This document shows positions 12,307 through 31,104 of a stretch of 64,000 bases of DNA, in pieces. Under the pieces are notes generated by a model, which saw only the letters and a list, made by a program, of their open reading frames with translations, did no database searches and had not been told where the DNA came from. This DNA comes from Xiphophorus maculatus. Its lineage: Eukaryota; Chordata; Actinopteri; Cyprinodontiformes; Poeciliidae. Each line of letters starts with the position of its first letter. The first letter of the stretch is position 1. Both the position numbers and the translations under genes were made by a program. The stretch lies in assembly GCF_002775205.1 (NCBI RefSeq), contig NC_036459.1, forward strand, positions 538,492 to 602,491, given 5' to 3'.

Positions 12307-15300
12307 TCACCCCTTGGATCCCGGCTTCAGGATGCTGAACGGTTTGCAGTTCCGCAGCGACCCGGAGATCTCCTGCAGGAAGGAAGTAATGTGCTGGTCC
12401 TTCTCCGACTTCCTGCCGTCGAAGATGACCACCAGGGTGAAGTGCGGCTCGGGCCGGGTCAGGTAGTAGGTGCTCTGGACCTTGTCGTCGTAGAACTGCA
12501 CCACCTTGTCGAGCGTGTTGAGCTCGGCGGCGCGGTCGCTCATCATCATGATGACGTTGGGCCAGTGGGTGAGCGGCCGCTCGCCGGACGGCAGCGACAC
12601 CACCGCCGGGAACTGCTCCACCCCTTTGGGCGCCTCGCGGTACGAGTGCGGGTGGTGGTAGCCGTGGCCCTGGAAGCTCTCCGAGCCGCGGTTGTCGAAC
12701 ACCAGCGACACGTTGCTGGCGTCGTGCTTCCGGATGAAGGCGGAGATCTTACCGTAGAAGTCCGGCGCGGCGCGGGCCGTCAGCGTCCTCATGTCGCCCG
12801 GCGCCGTCTGCCGGCTCAGAGCCTCGTGGAAGTAGAAGCTGAACTTGGCGAGCAGCGTGGCGTGGAAGCGCTGCAGCCACACGTACAGGTGCGGCGGCTG
12901 CACGGCCTTCTGGGACTGGCCGCCGAACAGGTTCTTCCGGGTCTCCTTCTGGCGCTGGAAGAGCTGGGCCCAGGCCGTGAGCTTGGCGTGGGCGCCGTGG
13001 AGGCTGAGCAGCGCGGGCAGGAAGTGCCACTCGGACACCTGGGCCTGGCAGCGCAGCAGCTGGGTCACCACGTCCACCTCCGTCTGGAAGCCCTCCTCCA
13101 CCCGGGCCAGGATCGGGTGGTGGAACCTGAAGCCGAACCGGGCAGAGGGCGGTTCTGGTCAGGTTAACGAGCACAGGTTTGGTCCAGGTACAACGACTTT
13201 ATAGCAAACTAGAGCTAAGGGTTATTGTAGTAACTGATTTTTCTTATGATTAATCATCACAGACTTAATTAATCAATTCTTCTGATGATTAATTTATTAA
13301 TTGTCACAGGCTTCATTCATTAATTGATTATTTTGACAAATAAAAAATCTGCTAAATGTTTTTTCTTTCAGACTAATCAAGTAATCATCTCTGGTTTAAT
13401 TGATTCTTCTGACGATTCACTGATCAACCTAAAACATTTTTACATTCTGCAGATTTTTTATTTCACCACTAAAGATCATTTTTACAATATTAGACAAAAA
13501 AGCAAACAATTTCCTTCAGGAAACATTTGACCATTTGTAGCAAAGGATGAATCTGCAGCTAAACATTTTTTTACACAAACATGAAAAGCTCCAGCCTTCC
13601 TGCTCGATTACGACGTAGGGCTGATCTGTTGACTAGTTTTTTGATTAACCAATTAAACCTGTTATGAGGGTTTTTTTCTTAAGTGCAAAATGCATACATG
13701 TTTGTACAAGTTTGACGTAATTATAGCTCTTAGTATGTTCTTATTTCACAAATTGTCCGTTTTCTCTGTATTCTCCAGTTAACAATAATCCATTGTTTCA
13801 GTCCTAAAAAGAACAACGTGGGGAAAACGTTTTGTTTTGGATATTTTTTGCAGTGGGTCAACTTTTCGCTGACAGGAAACTCTTCCTGCTTTTTTCCCTC
13901 CACCGACCTCAATGTGTCACTTTCTCCTGGAGCTTCTGCTCCTCTAAATATAGCGGGAACATGCTTCATGCTGCAGAGGTAGTTAATCATTTAAACTAAC
14001 ACAGCCCAACGCTGCTACATGAGTTTATCCTCAAGCTTCGCGCTGCCGACCGACTCAGATACTGACTTGTTTCTGTATTTGTGCAGCGCGGCCTCCAGCG
14101 CGGACACCAGCTCCTCTGAGTTCACGCTCTTCTGGGCGCCCAGCGAGTGCAGCTTCTCGTACAGGTCGGCCATCTCCATGCGGGCCTGGGTGAAGTGGCA
14201 GAGCTGCTCCGACAGGTGGGACAGGAGGTCCTCCAGGGAGGAGGAGGAGGATGAAGAGGAGGCGGCGGGTTGGCTGTGCCGCCCCATGGTCACCACCTTT
14301 CTGAGCTCGTTGTACAGCGATGTGTAGACGGTGCGGATGGAGTCTTTCCGGCTGAAGAACGACTGGCCGCCTGTACAGGAAAAACCAGAGAAAATCACTA
14401 GTTTTTAAATTTCACCTTCATTAACCAGAAAAGTCCCACTGAGATCAAAAACCTCTTTTCTTTTTTCAAAGCTGCTGATTTGGACAGATGGTCGCATCTT
14501 AATGTAGCAACTACAGCGCCACCTGGTGGCCGCATTCAGCAACTTTTACTGTGTTAAAATAATATTTCCCACTTAACTACTGAGTTCCTTTAAATCTACA
14601 ACTATAAACCCTCCTGTTATAGTTACTAATGAACCATAATCAATGAAATATTGACAAACATTTTGATGAGTAATGACAGCACTTGACAAAATGTAATGTT
14701 TACTGGTTGCATATTTTTATGATGTGAAGCACTTTGAACTGCTGAAATGTGCTACACAAATTAACTTGATTGATTAAACATCTCAGATCAAACAAATTTT
14801 AACATTAAGAAAAGTTAATTATCTTAAAGTCAATATACAGAGAAGCAGAAAAAACGTTACTTTTCCATGAGATACATATGTAAAATAAATTTTTTTATCA
14901 GAGTAAAGTTTACTCAAATCATTTCTATTATTCAAAATGTTTTAACCAGAAAAGTGTTTAGTACCAGTATTAGCAATAATTTTGCTGCTAATGAAAACAT
15001 TTATGCTCTTTATAAATGATCAATGTTGTACAGAATGTGGTGGGTTGCCAGTTGGGCTTTTTATGTCTTTCAAGATCTGGCAACACAGCTCAGCAAATCC
15101 AACTCTGGCTACATAAAGAGAAGGTTTGTGAATGGCCTACTTAAAGTTTGGACCTTAAATAGACCGTTCACGCTAGAAAATGCTCTACTTTGAATTAAAT
15201 TGAACTACTTTGCAAAGAAAAGTGGCACTAAATGTCTCCACAGTTCAATAAAGCATCACGATAAACAGGCTGATGGTCATAATGTTTTGCCCGTCGGTGT

Positions 15301-15633
15301 GTCATATGTTTAAAGGTTAGTTTTTGATTTATTCGGCCTCATTTGTGATTTTAATTATTTCTCGGCCATGTTTAAAGCGGTTCTTCCAGCTGGGCGGTTA
15401 CCCAGCTTCTGGCCCAGGAACGTCAGGTTGTGGTACACCTTCTCCGCGGCCGCCAGGTGAGCCAGCGCTGCCAGCAGGGAGCCCCAGATGGCACCGGAGC
15501 TCCGGCTGCTGTCCTTCTCCTTCTCCACGTAGTCCTTGGCCCGGTCGAAGGAGAACATCCCGAGCTGAGCGAAGAAGCTCTCCAGGATGGCTCTTTCCCG
15601 CGGGACGGGTCGCAGCTCCTCCGCCTCCGCCAT
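12307..15633 (-). CDS. kics2: KICSTOR subunit 2 (KICS2, C12orf66 homolog)
   Basis: Three exons, transcribed 15633-15402, 14370-14067 and 13126-12307, join in phase to a 451-residue protein (human about 445). The start [14 protein letters not shown] has the expected N-terminal context. Recognisable conserved blocks are [101 protein letters not shown] and the C-terminus [12 protein letters not shown]2 works with KPTN, ITFG2 and SZT2 in KICSTOR, which holds GATOR1 at the lysosome so that amino-acid or glucose starvation shuts off mTORC1. Exon 2 carries a run of eight serines near residue 110, coded by a (GGA)-like repeat; I do not recall it in the mammalian protein. Exon joins give LGQKLG/GQSFF and YRNK/FHHP. 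Confidence 0.97.
13127..14066 (-). other. kics2 intron 2, no visible features
   Basis: Intron between exons 3 and 2. AT-rich, with scattered ATTAATC-like motifs common in this window's introns. The intron at 14371-15401 is likewise featureless apart from being AT-rich. Confidence 0.6.
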
Positions 15634-15830
15634 GGCTCCGGGCTGCTCGGTGTTAGCTAACAGGCTGAGATTTACACGAGAAAAGAGCGTAAATATTCAT
15701 ATTAAACTAAGAAATGTGACTAATATGAGCTGGAAAAACAAATATGTTGTTTTAAGTGTTAGACTAGCTAACCGTTTATCGTTCCGACGCCATTTTGGCT
15801 AAACCGGATGTAAACATTACGGGAAGCTAA
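15634..15830 (-). promoter_or_regulatory. kics2 5' UTR and promoter with YY1-like site
   Basis: The sequence upstream of the kics2 ATG contains, on the - strand, AAAATGGCG (+ strand CGCCATTTT at 15788-15796). This is a YY1-type motif usually found just downstream of transcription starts of housekeeping genes. GC content rises in exon 1 and falls beyond about 15970. No TATA box is seen. The exact start is inferred. Confidence 0.45.
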
Positions 15831-15930
15831 GAGGGTCAAACAACCTCCTGGGAAGAAAGCGATTGAACTTTGACGGTGTCTGATGAGAAACCTTTGACTC
15901 TCAGTTTTACCGGAGATGAGAATAATATCC

Positions 15931-15971
15931 GACCGAACTGCTTAGTGTGTCGGGAAACCCGCTCACCGCGA
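15931..15971. repeat. 41-bp direct repeat, copy 1 of 2
   Basis: A segment starting GACCGAACTG and containing GTGTGTCGGGAAACCCGCTC is repeated in the same orientation at 17283-17323 with two differences over 41 bases. The copies bracket 1.3 kb that includes the inverted repeats at 16024-16121. Confidence 0.85.
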
Positions 15972-16023
15972 CCGCACTACCTTTGTAGTAGTTTATAGTA
16001 TAACTATAGTTTATAGTATAACT

Positions 16024-16121
16024 GTAAAATTACAATAAAAGGTCTAACAGTGTTAGACCTTTTATTGTAATTTTACTTACAGTAACTTACTGGCAACAGT
16101 GCTGCCAGTAAGTTACTGTAA
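16024..16121. repeat. Two adjacent strong inverted repeats
   Basis: Bases 16024-16048 and 16052-16076 are perfect 25-nt reverse complements with a 3-nt loop. Immediately after, 16077-16095 and 16103-16121 are perfect 19-nt reverse complements around a 7-nt loop. The surrounding 15980-16340 is rich in TTACTGTAA-like motifs. This looks like a decayed or folded MITE; no coding content. Confidence 0.85.
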
Positions 16122-17282
16122 TTACCATTCTACAGTACCCTTACTGTTATATTTCACAGTGAATTTTTACTGTGAGTGTGCTTTACAGTTATAACTGCTT
16201 TACTGTAAATGTAGTTTATAGTATAATACTGTAATTGTATTTTATAGTAAAGCTGGTCTACTGTAAACTTGTTTCACAACATAATGTCAGGTTTACTGTA
16301 AATTAAAGTTTACATTTTTTTTAAATATAAGAATATTTTACCATAAACCGAAAAATTTCATAAAAGACATTTTAGTCCAAGTACTGTGAATAACAACAGG
16401 TATTTATTTTCAGCAGATTTGTAGAAATAAAATCCATTTATATATTCGCAATGTCATAAAGATCAATGTCACAATACAATATAATGTGCTGTAAAACAAC
16501 AAAACCATAGAACACATTTCCTACATCAGAAGAACTTTTATTCCATTCGTCAAACAAAATCAGTGGGATCCGTCTTGTGGAAGCTGAACTGTAAAGAATA
16601 AGACAGACAATGTGGGAGGTCATGAGATGGTCAGGAAGTTATCTACATTTTCAAATCAAATATGTTTGAAGAGCTGTCTTTTTACCTGTTGTCTTGTCTT
16701 TTGAAGAGATGAAGCTATGTTAGCAGTCAGCAGGACAGAACTGCACAGCCACTTGGAGGGAAAAAGCTTGGGAGTTAAAACAAAAGGTCATCTGAAGAAA
16801 AGAAAAAAAAAAGAACAAAGTTAGAAATTCATCCTTGCTGACCTACGTAGCTAATCTGCACTTTTAACATTTGCAATGTCATGGTTTAAACAAATGAAGT
16901 CATTAGATGTAAAAAAAAAAGGGGGGATCAAATATCAGTTAGCGTTATATAAATACAAAGGATGTAGCAACAATGCTAACAGACAATCAGCACTGAGCTC
17001 ATCTCAACCCAAAGCCGCCCGAGGAAGATTAAGCGGCAAAAGTCAAGCTAAAACCTTCAACGGTAAAATTAGCACCTTAGCTAACGTTAACTCCGAACCA
17101 GCTCAAAAAATAACAACATCATATTTTCCTTTCTTTCACCTCATTTACAGACACGTAACTTATAACGTTGCAATATATAAAAGAGTTAGTAACGGAAAGG
17201 TAGCATTGTAGCATCATGCTATAATGCTAAGTTATAGCATGATGCTATAAGCTACGTTAACTCCATCTAAAATGTACTCAGT

Positions 17283-17323
17283 GACCGAACTGATTAGTGT
17301 GTCGGGAAACCCGCTCACCTCGA
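17283..17323. repeat. 41-bp direct repeat, copy 2 of 2
   Basis: Partner of 15931-15971, same orientation, two mismatches (CTTAG/ATTAG and CCGCGA/CCTCGA). Confidence 0.85.
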
Positions 17324-20165
17324 TTACTATGCATAAATTTAAACATAGTACCTTTTAAATGGTTTGATCGCTTCTTTTGTCTCAGTCAGATTCTTTCAAA
17401 TAGATTTATCTCATGAGTACATAAACTGAAATTTATTCCCAAGTTTCCTGAAATATCTGCAAAAACAGCAACAACCTCATGAATGTGTCTGCAGGTCTGA
17501 CTTTATCCTAGAAACAAAATCATTTTCCTCTTCAGAGAATCCTGGTTTGTCCCACAGAAGTGGAGCCAATGCAATTATGTCTCTTCACTGTGAATGATTA
17601 GAATAATGGGAATCAGTTGTCTTTGTCTTTTTTTTTAAACTTATTCTGTGTGGAGCTCCACTGGAATAATTCGTGGAAATAAGAGACTTTGTGTCCTTGT
17701 ATTCAGCAGTAAAAAATAAAACAATAAAGAGCTTTAATATGAGAGCTGCTGTTCATCAGTAACTTTAGATGTCGGTTATTTGGATATGTCCATTTGTGTT
17801 GTTTTGTAAAGACCAAAACAACAAAGATTTTACAATCAATCGTTTGTTCTGGGTCTCATCTGTTCTTGATTATCTTTAGTTTTGGGTGCGATGTGTTGCT
17901 TTTGGAGGTTTTTAGCCTAATTCATGCTCTATGTAAATCATTTCTAGATTCTGTTTGGTTTTAATCCAAGGAGTGCAGTTTGTAAAGCCAAAGTCAAAAA
18001 TCAACAGCAATGATTTGGTTATTTTGCCCATCATAGAAGGAAAATAATGGGGGGAAATTTTTCTGTCATATTTTCACCTTCGTATTCCTTCATTTATAAA
18101 TGTCACTGTTTCAAAATAAATATTTTGTTAAAGATAAATATTTTGGTTGATAAACTAAATATTTATCTCCTAGCAAAATATTTACTTAGAAAATTATATA
18201 ATTATCCATCAAGTCAAATATTTAGCTTCAAATTAATTATTTAGTTTGATCATTAGTGTGGAGATAAACATTTAGCTTGTGAACTAAATACTTTGCTTGC
18301 TAATAAGTATTTAGCTTTAACTAAAACTCAGAGCTCAATAATTATTTTGAAGCTAGTTTTTTTTAGCGTTTTAGGTAACTATTTAGTTAGCTAACTATGT
18401 AATTATTACATTTGATAACTATATTTAGTTTAGAGCTAAATATTTGATTTTGGAATAAATATTTAGCTTGAATCTAAATAACATGTTGAAAATATGATGG
18501 AAAAATTAACCCAAGTTATTGCTGTAATTATTGACAGTGTAACTTTACAAAAGGTAACTCATATTAATCAGAAAGTGGTTTGTTGGTAAATTGGGTCAAA
18601 TTTTGTTCACAGTTTATTCACAATTTAATGAGAGCAGGAATTTGTTTTCATTAAGGACCAGGTTGGTTTGGATCGCTTCTTTTCTCTCAATAAATAATTA
18701 TTTAAAAATAGATTTTTGTATATATATATATTTGTCTGGATTTATAATTATTGAAAGTAGTGGTTACAGAACTTTGATTGTATTTAGAAATCAGATTAAG
18801 ACCAAGCTTTCCCTGGAAAGCATGTGTTGTAATTAAAAATATCACCCATTTCTGTGAACGCTCCAGGATTTCCCTAAACTGCTGCATGAAAACGTCATTT
18901 TAATAACGTGGTCAGTGTTTCTTTTATGAATCCTGTGGATGCTAATAAAACGTTCCCTGAATTTGGCTCCAGAGGGGGAGGATCTTCGCTCCATTTAAAA
19001 ACAGCCAGCTGCTTAAAAAAATCTCAAACCACATTTCCTCTCATCTCCATCAACGCTTCTTGGCGCGGTAGGTCAAATCCCTCTGCAGTCATGTGATTCA
19101 GCATCATCTCGGCTCATTTCTTAGCTTTTTAAAGTATAACTATCCTAAAGTAAAGCCTGCTACCAATTTTAAAATGACTCATTTGATATTTCAAAGAGCA
19201 AAATAAACTCTGCCGTTATAAATACAATCTTTTTTAGTAAATTATGAGGTGATTTTCCTTCTTGTTTATTTGTTTTAAGGTGGGTTTTGTTATTTTTGTC
19301 AACTTTAATTTGCCTTTTCCATTCCTGTTTGAAACGCTAGAGAGGTTTCGGGTTCCTTTCTGTCCACCCGGTTTTAGTTTTCTATACTGATTTTTATCTG
19401 GGATTCTTGCAGGTTCTGTTTAACACATTTATACCATTTTAACTGAAATTAACTTTCAGTTAATTCCACATTAACTGAAATTTGAAAAAATTTCAGTTAA
19501 TTTTTCCAAACTAATTTGGCAGATTTGTTTCTATAATAGGTGTTTTCTTACTTTTCAATGCTGTCTTTATTAATGTTCTTTTTTTAATGTGATGTACTTA
19601 TAAAAAAACATCCAACCCTCCTGCTGAAATGCTAATCTTAATCCTTGTATCTTATTTTTATGGCAAAATAATGTTTTTGGACATCCAGATGCAGAATTTC
19701 CAATTAGAAACTAATTTCTTTGTTGTGGTGATATTTAGCTAAAACCCATCTGCCTCTATAAGTTTAGTTTTTCTCTGATATTTGACAGAACAATCAGCAT
19801 GTCTGGTTAGAAGTTTTAATCTGCTCATAAGGAGCATCAATATTATATTCATTTTAGACTTTACGTATTTGAGTTGGTATTTTTTCCAGGAGGAAATAAT
19901 TAGGCAACACACACAAAAAAGAATTTGTAAAAACAACTAAGTCAAAAATTGTACCTACAAAATCCCAACATAAATAATATTGAAACAGAAGTTAACAGAA
20001 CAACTCTGAATCGTGTTGTTATGTCGAGGGTTTTGTATTTGTTGAACCATCTAGGCCACCGTACGAATCAAAATCCAGAACAATGGGAAAGTTCAAGAAG
20101 ATCTATCAGGACGGAAACGCCTTTCTGCCAACTTCCTGAAAAGAGCCGAACTTCCCATCACTACT

Positions 20166-20402
20166 CAGGATCTTTCTGAGACATTAGTACTTTAATCCTG
20201 GAAATGTTCATCAGGTGACAGAAGGCCGACTTTGTAACCGTCTTTATGTGACTCTGAATGTTCAGGTCAGAGTTCATCACTACTCCCAGATTTCAACATG
20301 ACCTCTGGTTTCTGTCAGTAATAACTGAAGCTGTGTGTTAACTCTGCTTAGGTCCAAAGATAATAACTTCAGTTTCTGTTCAGTTGGAGAAAGCTATGGG
20401 AC
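20166..20402 (-). pseudogene. LINE reverse-transcriptase fragment, broken
   Basis: One - strand frame keeps the signature of a non-LTR (L2/Rex-like) reverse transcriptase: a TEVIIFGPK block, then NLGVVMNSDLNIQSHI and VTKSAFCHL..ISRIK. Three in-frame stop codons interrupt it, so it is dead. Only the post-catalytic part of the domain is present. The clade within LINEs is uncertain. Confidence 0.75.
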
Positions 20403-20892
20403 ATTTATCAGTTCTACGCTTTTATCCAACTTTCACATCATTGGCGTGAGACGTGTCATAATTCTACATCAGAAGACGCAGACGCAATAAACCCGGACGT
20501 AAACAATGGCTGAAAATTATAACGGACTGATGAAAGCAGTCTGAGTCAGTGAACGCATCACATCCCAGTCCAACCAGTCCTGGTCCAACCCCAAGTCCAA
20601 AAGGCCGTTTCTGTTAACTGGCCTTCCTTCATCTTGCTATGATTTTGTGACAATCCTGTCAGCCTCCATTGCTGAATAAACTTTAAAACCCTCCATAGAT
20701 GCGACGGCCATATTAATGCCATAAACAGAGCAGTGCTGTTTAACGTCTCCATTCTTCTTCTGCGTATACCGGTCGCTTTGGGTCAGAACCGTTCACCCAG
20801 AAGTCTGACTGAGTTTGGGATTAACTAGAACAAAGAACCACGCAAAAAAAAAAATAAAGGCACTGAGCATCAAGACCTGATGAGTGAGCTTA

Positions 20893-21240
20893 TATGGAGC
20901 TAAATTGGTGCCATAAAGTTTGTTCAAAAGAAAAATTATTTTAATTGAAAAAATATTTTGAAACTGAAAAATGTCTGAAACTGAAAAAAGAAATCTTGAA
21001 TCTGAAAAATATTAATTTTTTATTTTCAAAGCTTTGAAAATATTTTAAGTTTAAAATTTTTCTTAATTTTGAAATCTTATTTTCAATTTCCAAATCTTTT
21101 TTCATCACTTTCAAATAATTTCTTTCCAGTTTCAGACTTTTTTCCAGTTCTAAAAATATTTTTTCAGTTGCAAATATTTTTTTCCAGTTTCAATTTTCTT
21201 TTCTTTTGAATAAACTTTACATCCCCAATTTAGCTCCAAC
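20893..21240. mobile_element. Foldback element, about 350 bp
   Basis: The left end TGGAGCTAAATTGGTGCC..AAAGTTTGTTCAAAAG is matched in reverse complement by the right end (21200-21240). The middle alternates GAAACTGAAAAA and TTTTTCCAGTTTC blocks that also pair across the centre, so most of the element can fold back. No coding sequence. Confidence 0.7.
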
Positions 21241-21714
21241 AACAGCTTCTGTCTGATCTGACCAACGCACACAGTTCCTTTACAGTTCAGCACGACCCAC
21301 AGAACACGATGATAAACTCAAAGCATCGTCATGGGAACAGGAAACGTCCAACCAGCTGTTGGCAGCTTCGTTTAAAGTCATCTGATTGGAGTATTTGTTT
21401 CCGCTGGGGATTTTTCTGGAGACAGAGCGCCGTTTGTGCTCTGCTGCTCTTCCTGCTGTTGGGATGTGATCCCATCACATGGCACCACAGCGGAGACAGA
21501 TCTTCACCAATGAAGCTTTGAACTACGTGCCGCTAGTAGCACAAGAGAAAATGGTGAGCTCTGTTATGTCCTACCTGTGCTTTCAGTAGCTTTCTATAAT
21601 ATTGCTCGGGTCACACTGAGATTTTGCACGTTTGCTGCTTTAAACTCTTTCAAATGGATTCAATATGGTTTTCCACCAAAATCTACAAAAAGGAACATCG
21701 CCTACGTTTTATTA

Positions 21715-21990
21715 CCGTTTAAAGTGACCTATTATGCTTCATGAACAGGTTAGAATAAGTCTATGTTCATTACACCTGAATCTCTCAATTCAGAAGGAGA
21801 TGTTTTAGGACAAAGTGGTTTCTGGATGGTAAGATGACAACAAAACACTTGTCTTTTTCAGCAGCCATTGTACGGTACATGCAGTGGTAAAACCAGCTGA
21901 CCAAGCGTGCCAGAACTCTCGTTGGGTTGCTAGGTAACAGGGCAGTGCCTACTGATTTGTGACTTTACATTCCAGAGGCTTTTGAAATAG
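21715..21990 (-). repeat. Dispersed repeat copy, TTAA-type end
   Basis: Reverse-orientation relative of 1-460. Landmarks are TTTAAAGTGACCTATTATGC at the low end and CCAGCTGACCAAGCGTG with GTTGCTAGGTAAC toward the high end. Class inferred to be a TTAA-targeting MITE. Confidence 0.6.
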
Positions 21991-22429
21991 CTCATTTTCT
22001 AGACACTAATAAATTTATTTAAGTTTATTGGTCCTTATGAGTTTAAAAAAAGATGGTTTGGTGCTGAAACTAACTAGTTTCATAGGAATTTGCAGAGTTA
22101 GATGAACATGTGCACAAGGCACTCCCTCAGACAACTAATTATGTCATTTAATGTAGAAAATATTAATAAAAATATTTTATATACAATTTTTATGTTGTTA
22201 AAGGTAAACAGAAGCAAAGTATGGTGATCTTAATGACATTACAAACACTGGATTTAGATATTTGTTAAAGTAAAACAGCCACTGTGGAAGAAAAATGAAC
22301 CAGCAACTGTTTTATTTGATAAAAAAATTACATCCATGGAATACATGAAGCTAACAAATAGCTACACTGAAATTAAATACGAAGCGTCGTTACGGTTACT
22401 GTTGCTTTAAGAGTCAAGGTTTTGGCGGA

Positions 22430-22662
22430 AATGAGTCCGGCACTTAAATTCATCCGCCGGCCTATTTCCCCTCCGGACAACGGTCATCGCGAAGCTTCAG
22501 ACGAGGAGCTGATCGTTTTATTTCTTACCATTCTGTTATAAGTAGTTAATTTGTCGCCATATTTTCAGAAGAAATAAAACAAATTTTGTTTAAAAATAAA
22601 TCAAACGGTTAAATTTAGATGTTACAGCGAGAGGGAGATTAGGATGGCTCCGACGGAAACCG
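22430..22662 (+). promoter_or_regulatory. tmem19 promoter and noncoding first exon with uORF start
   Basis: A GC-richer stretch (CCGCCGGCC, CTCCGGACAACG) precedes a probable first exon that ends at 22662 before GTGAGT. The exon contains an ATG at 22644-22646 in strong context (A at -3, G at +4). Spliced to 23393 this opens a 15-codon frame that ends at 23419-23421, eleven bases into the real tmem19 reading frame. The tmem19 start itself lies in exon 2. Confidence 0.55.
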
Positions 22663-23410
22663 GTGAGTCAAAACTCGTCTTAAATCTCGCAATTTGTCAA
22701 CGTTAAATGGTTTTAAAATGCCACAAACTGGTCGACAAAATCAAACCAAGAGTAGATATCTATATATATCTATAGATATATATAGATGTTCAAAGAAGAT
22801 GAAATGCTATTTATTCTCACAACCCGGGTAACTAAAGACGAACCTATTTTTTCTCCTCACCTCGAGGAGCAAAAATAGGTTTTTACCGAAGTAAAATTAA
22901 TGACACCACCCGAAAACAACCTAACACATTAAACTTTATTTATTAAAACATTACATAAAGAGTGTTTGAATGAATTAATAGCTTGTATATCCACCTTCCT
23001 TCAGCAGCAAAAACTGACGGTCCTTTTTAAATCATTTCTTCAGTCACATCCTTTTATTCGTTAAAGTTTGAGTTAATTATCTAACATTTCACTGTATAAT
23101 ATTTTAGTAAACAGAATAAATGCTGCACTCAAAAACTTCAAGATACCGAGAAGACGAGGCATCATCCCTCCACTGCCGTGCTTCATAGCTGGTGTGGAGT
23201 TTGGTGTCTAAAGAAATGGTTTCCAAACTTTGTCATCTTTAGGGGAAGATATTTAGCATCTAATTTTGCATTTACACATGAAATAACAGCTGTTAAAGAA
23301 AACGACTATAAAATACATTTTCTACCGTTGTTTGGCGCCCCTCTAGCACGGCGCCCCTCTAGTCTGTGTTTCCTACAATCTGTTCTCTGCAGCTGCACCT
23401 TTCGATCATC

Positions 23411-30183
<6,773 letters not shown>

Positions 30184-31104
30184 GCCCGGGATACGGACCG
30201 TGTGTTTCTGATCATGAGGATTAGCATCATCGTTTGGTAAATTCATTCCGACGACCTGCAGAGAAACGATTTAATCTTTACGCCACAAAACGAGTTAAAA
30301 TCACTGAGTTTAATAAACTACTGATCATTCTTTGTAAATCTGCTCCGACTCTGTTTAAATCTTTCACAGCTTTCCATACCTCACGTCTAACAGTTCAGGA
30401 ATTTAACGCTCAAAACTCCGACCTTTATCTGGTCAGTGAATGCACCACGAAGAAATTTGGATTTTATGTTTTTAATTTCAGAGGCACAAAAGGTTCAGGT
30501 TTATTTTATTAAGATCAAATACATAATGGATCAAATTAGTTTAAAAAAAATTTTCTTAACTACTTTTTTCAACAAATTTTTTTTTTTACATTTTTAAACT
30601 TTTTAAACTTATTAAACATTTAAATATTTTTTTACATTATTTCTTTAAATAAAAAAATGTACTTTTATTTTTAACTTTAAATATTTTCGTAACTATAAAT
30701 ACAAGGTTTACAAGAAGGTTTATGGCAGATAGTTTTGTTTTAAAAATTTAGCGTAAAGAAAACCTGAGGATATTTGGATAAACATTTAAACATTGGTCCA
30801 AGTGATAAAGTCTGTTTTTAATTAACTTTTCCTGCCACATTTTGGCAAATTAACCAAATTCCAGACTTCAGAGGAACCCGAGACATTTTCCTTTTTTGTT
30901 TGATCATGTGATATTAATGTTAAGACGTCAGTTTCTCTGCTAGAGGAGCGACGGTCAGACCTACCTGCAGTTTCTCCATCTGGTGAGCCACAGCTTCACG
31001 CCAGCCAGGAATCCGCTGCTAAATACCAAAACCTAACAGAGCAGGATGAAGATCCAAACCCGGCTGCTTCCTGTCGGACCAACAGACTCACGCAGAGCGC
31101 CGCC
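30184..31104. other. tmem19 3' UTR and convergent gap to rab3ip
   Basis: The first poly(A) signal after the tmem19 stop is AATAAA at 30312-30317. Later AT-rich sequence (30530-30720) offers others. No coding signal; the open frame at 30234-30512 has no protein character. Confidence 0.5.

Larger units (their letters stand above)
15831..22420. other. Intergenic region between kics2 and tmem19
   Basis: This 6.6-kb divergent gap contains no supportable protein gene. What can be named in it: two 41-bp direct repeats (15931-15971, 17283-17323), strong inverted repeats (16024-16121), a broken LINE fragment (20166-20402), a foldback element (20893-21240) and a dispersed repeat copy (21715-21990). 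Between 17330 and 20160 the sequence is AT-rich with runs of TATTTAGCT-like motifs (about 18120-18480). Open frames of 60-110 codons here have random composition. Confidence 0.7.

Noticed and set aside
12391-13204. Long + strand frames opposite the last kics2 exon (up to 258 codons)
   Set aside because: Antisense shadows of a GC-rich coding exon; the - strand frame is conserved KICS2 sequence.
16876-17211. 111-codon + strand frame upstream of kics2
   Set aside because: Low-complexity start, no recognisable family and no transcript context. It lies between the 41-bp direct repeats and is probably repeat-derived.
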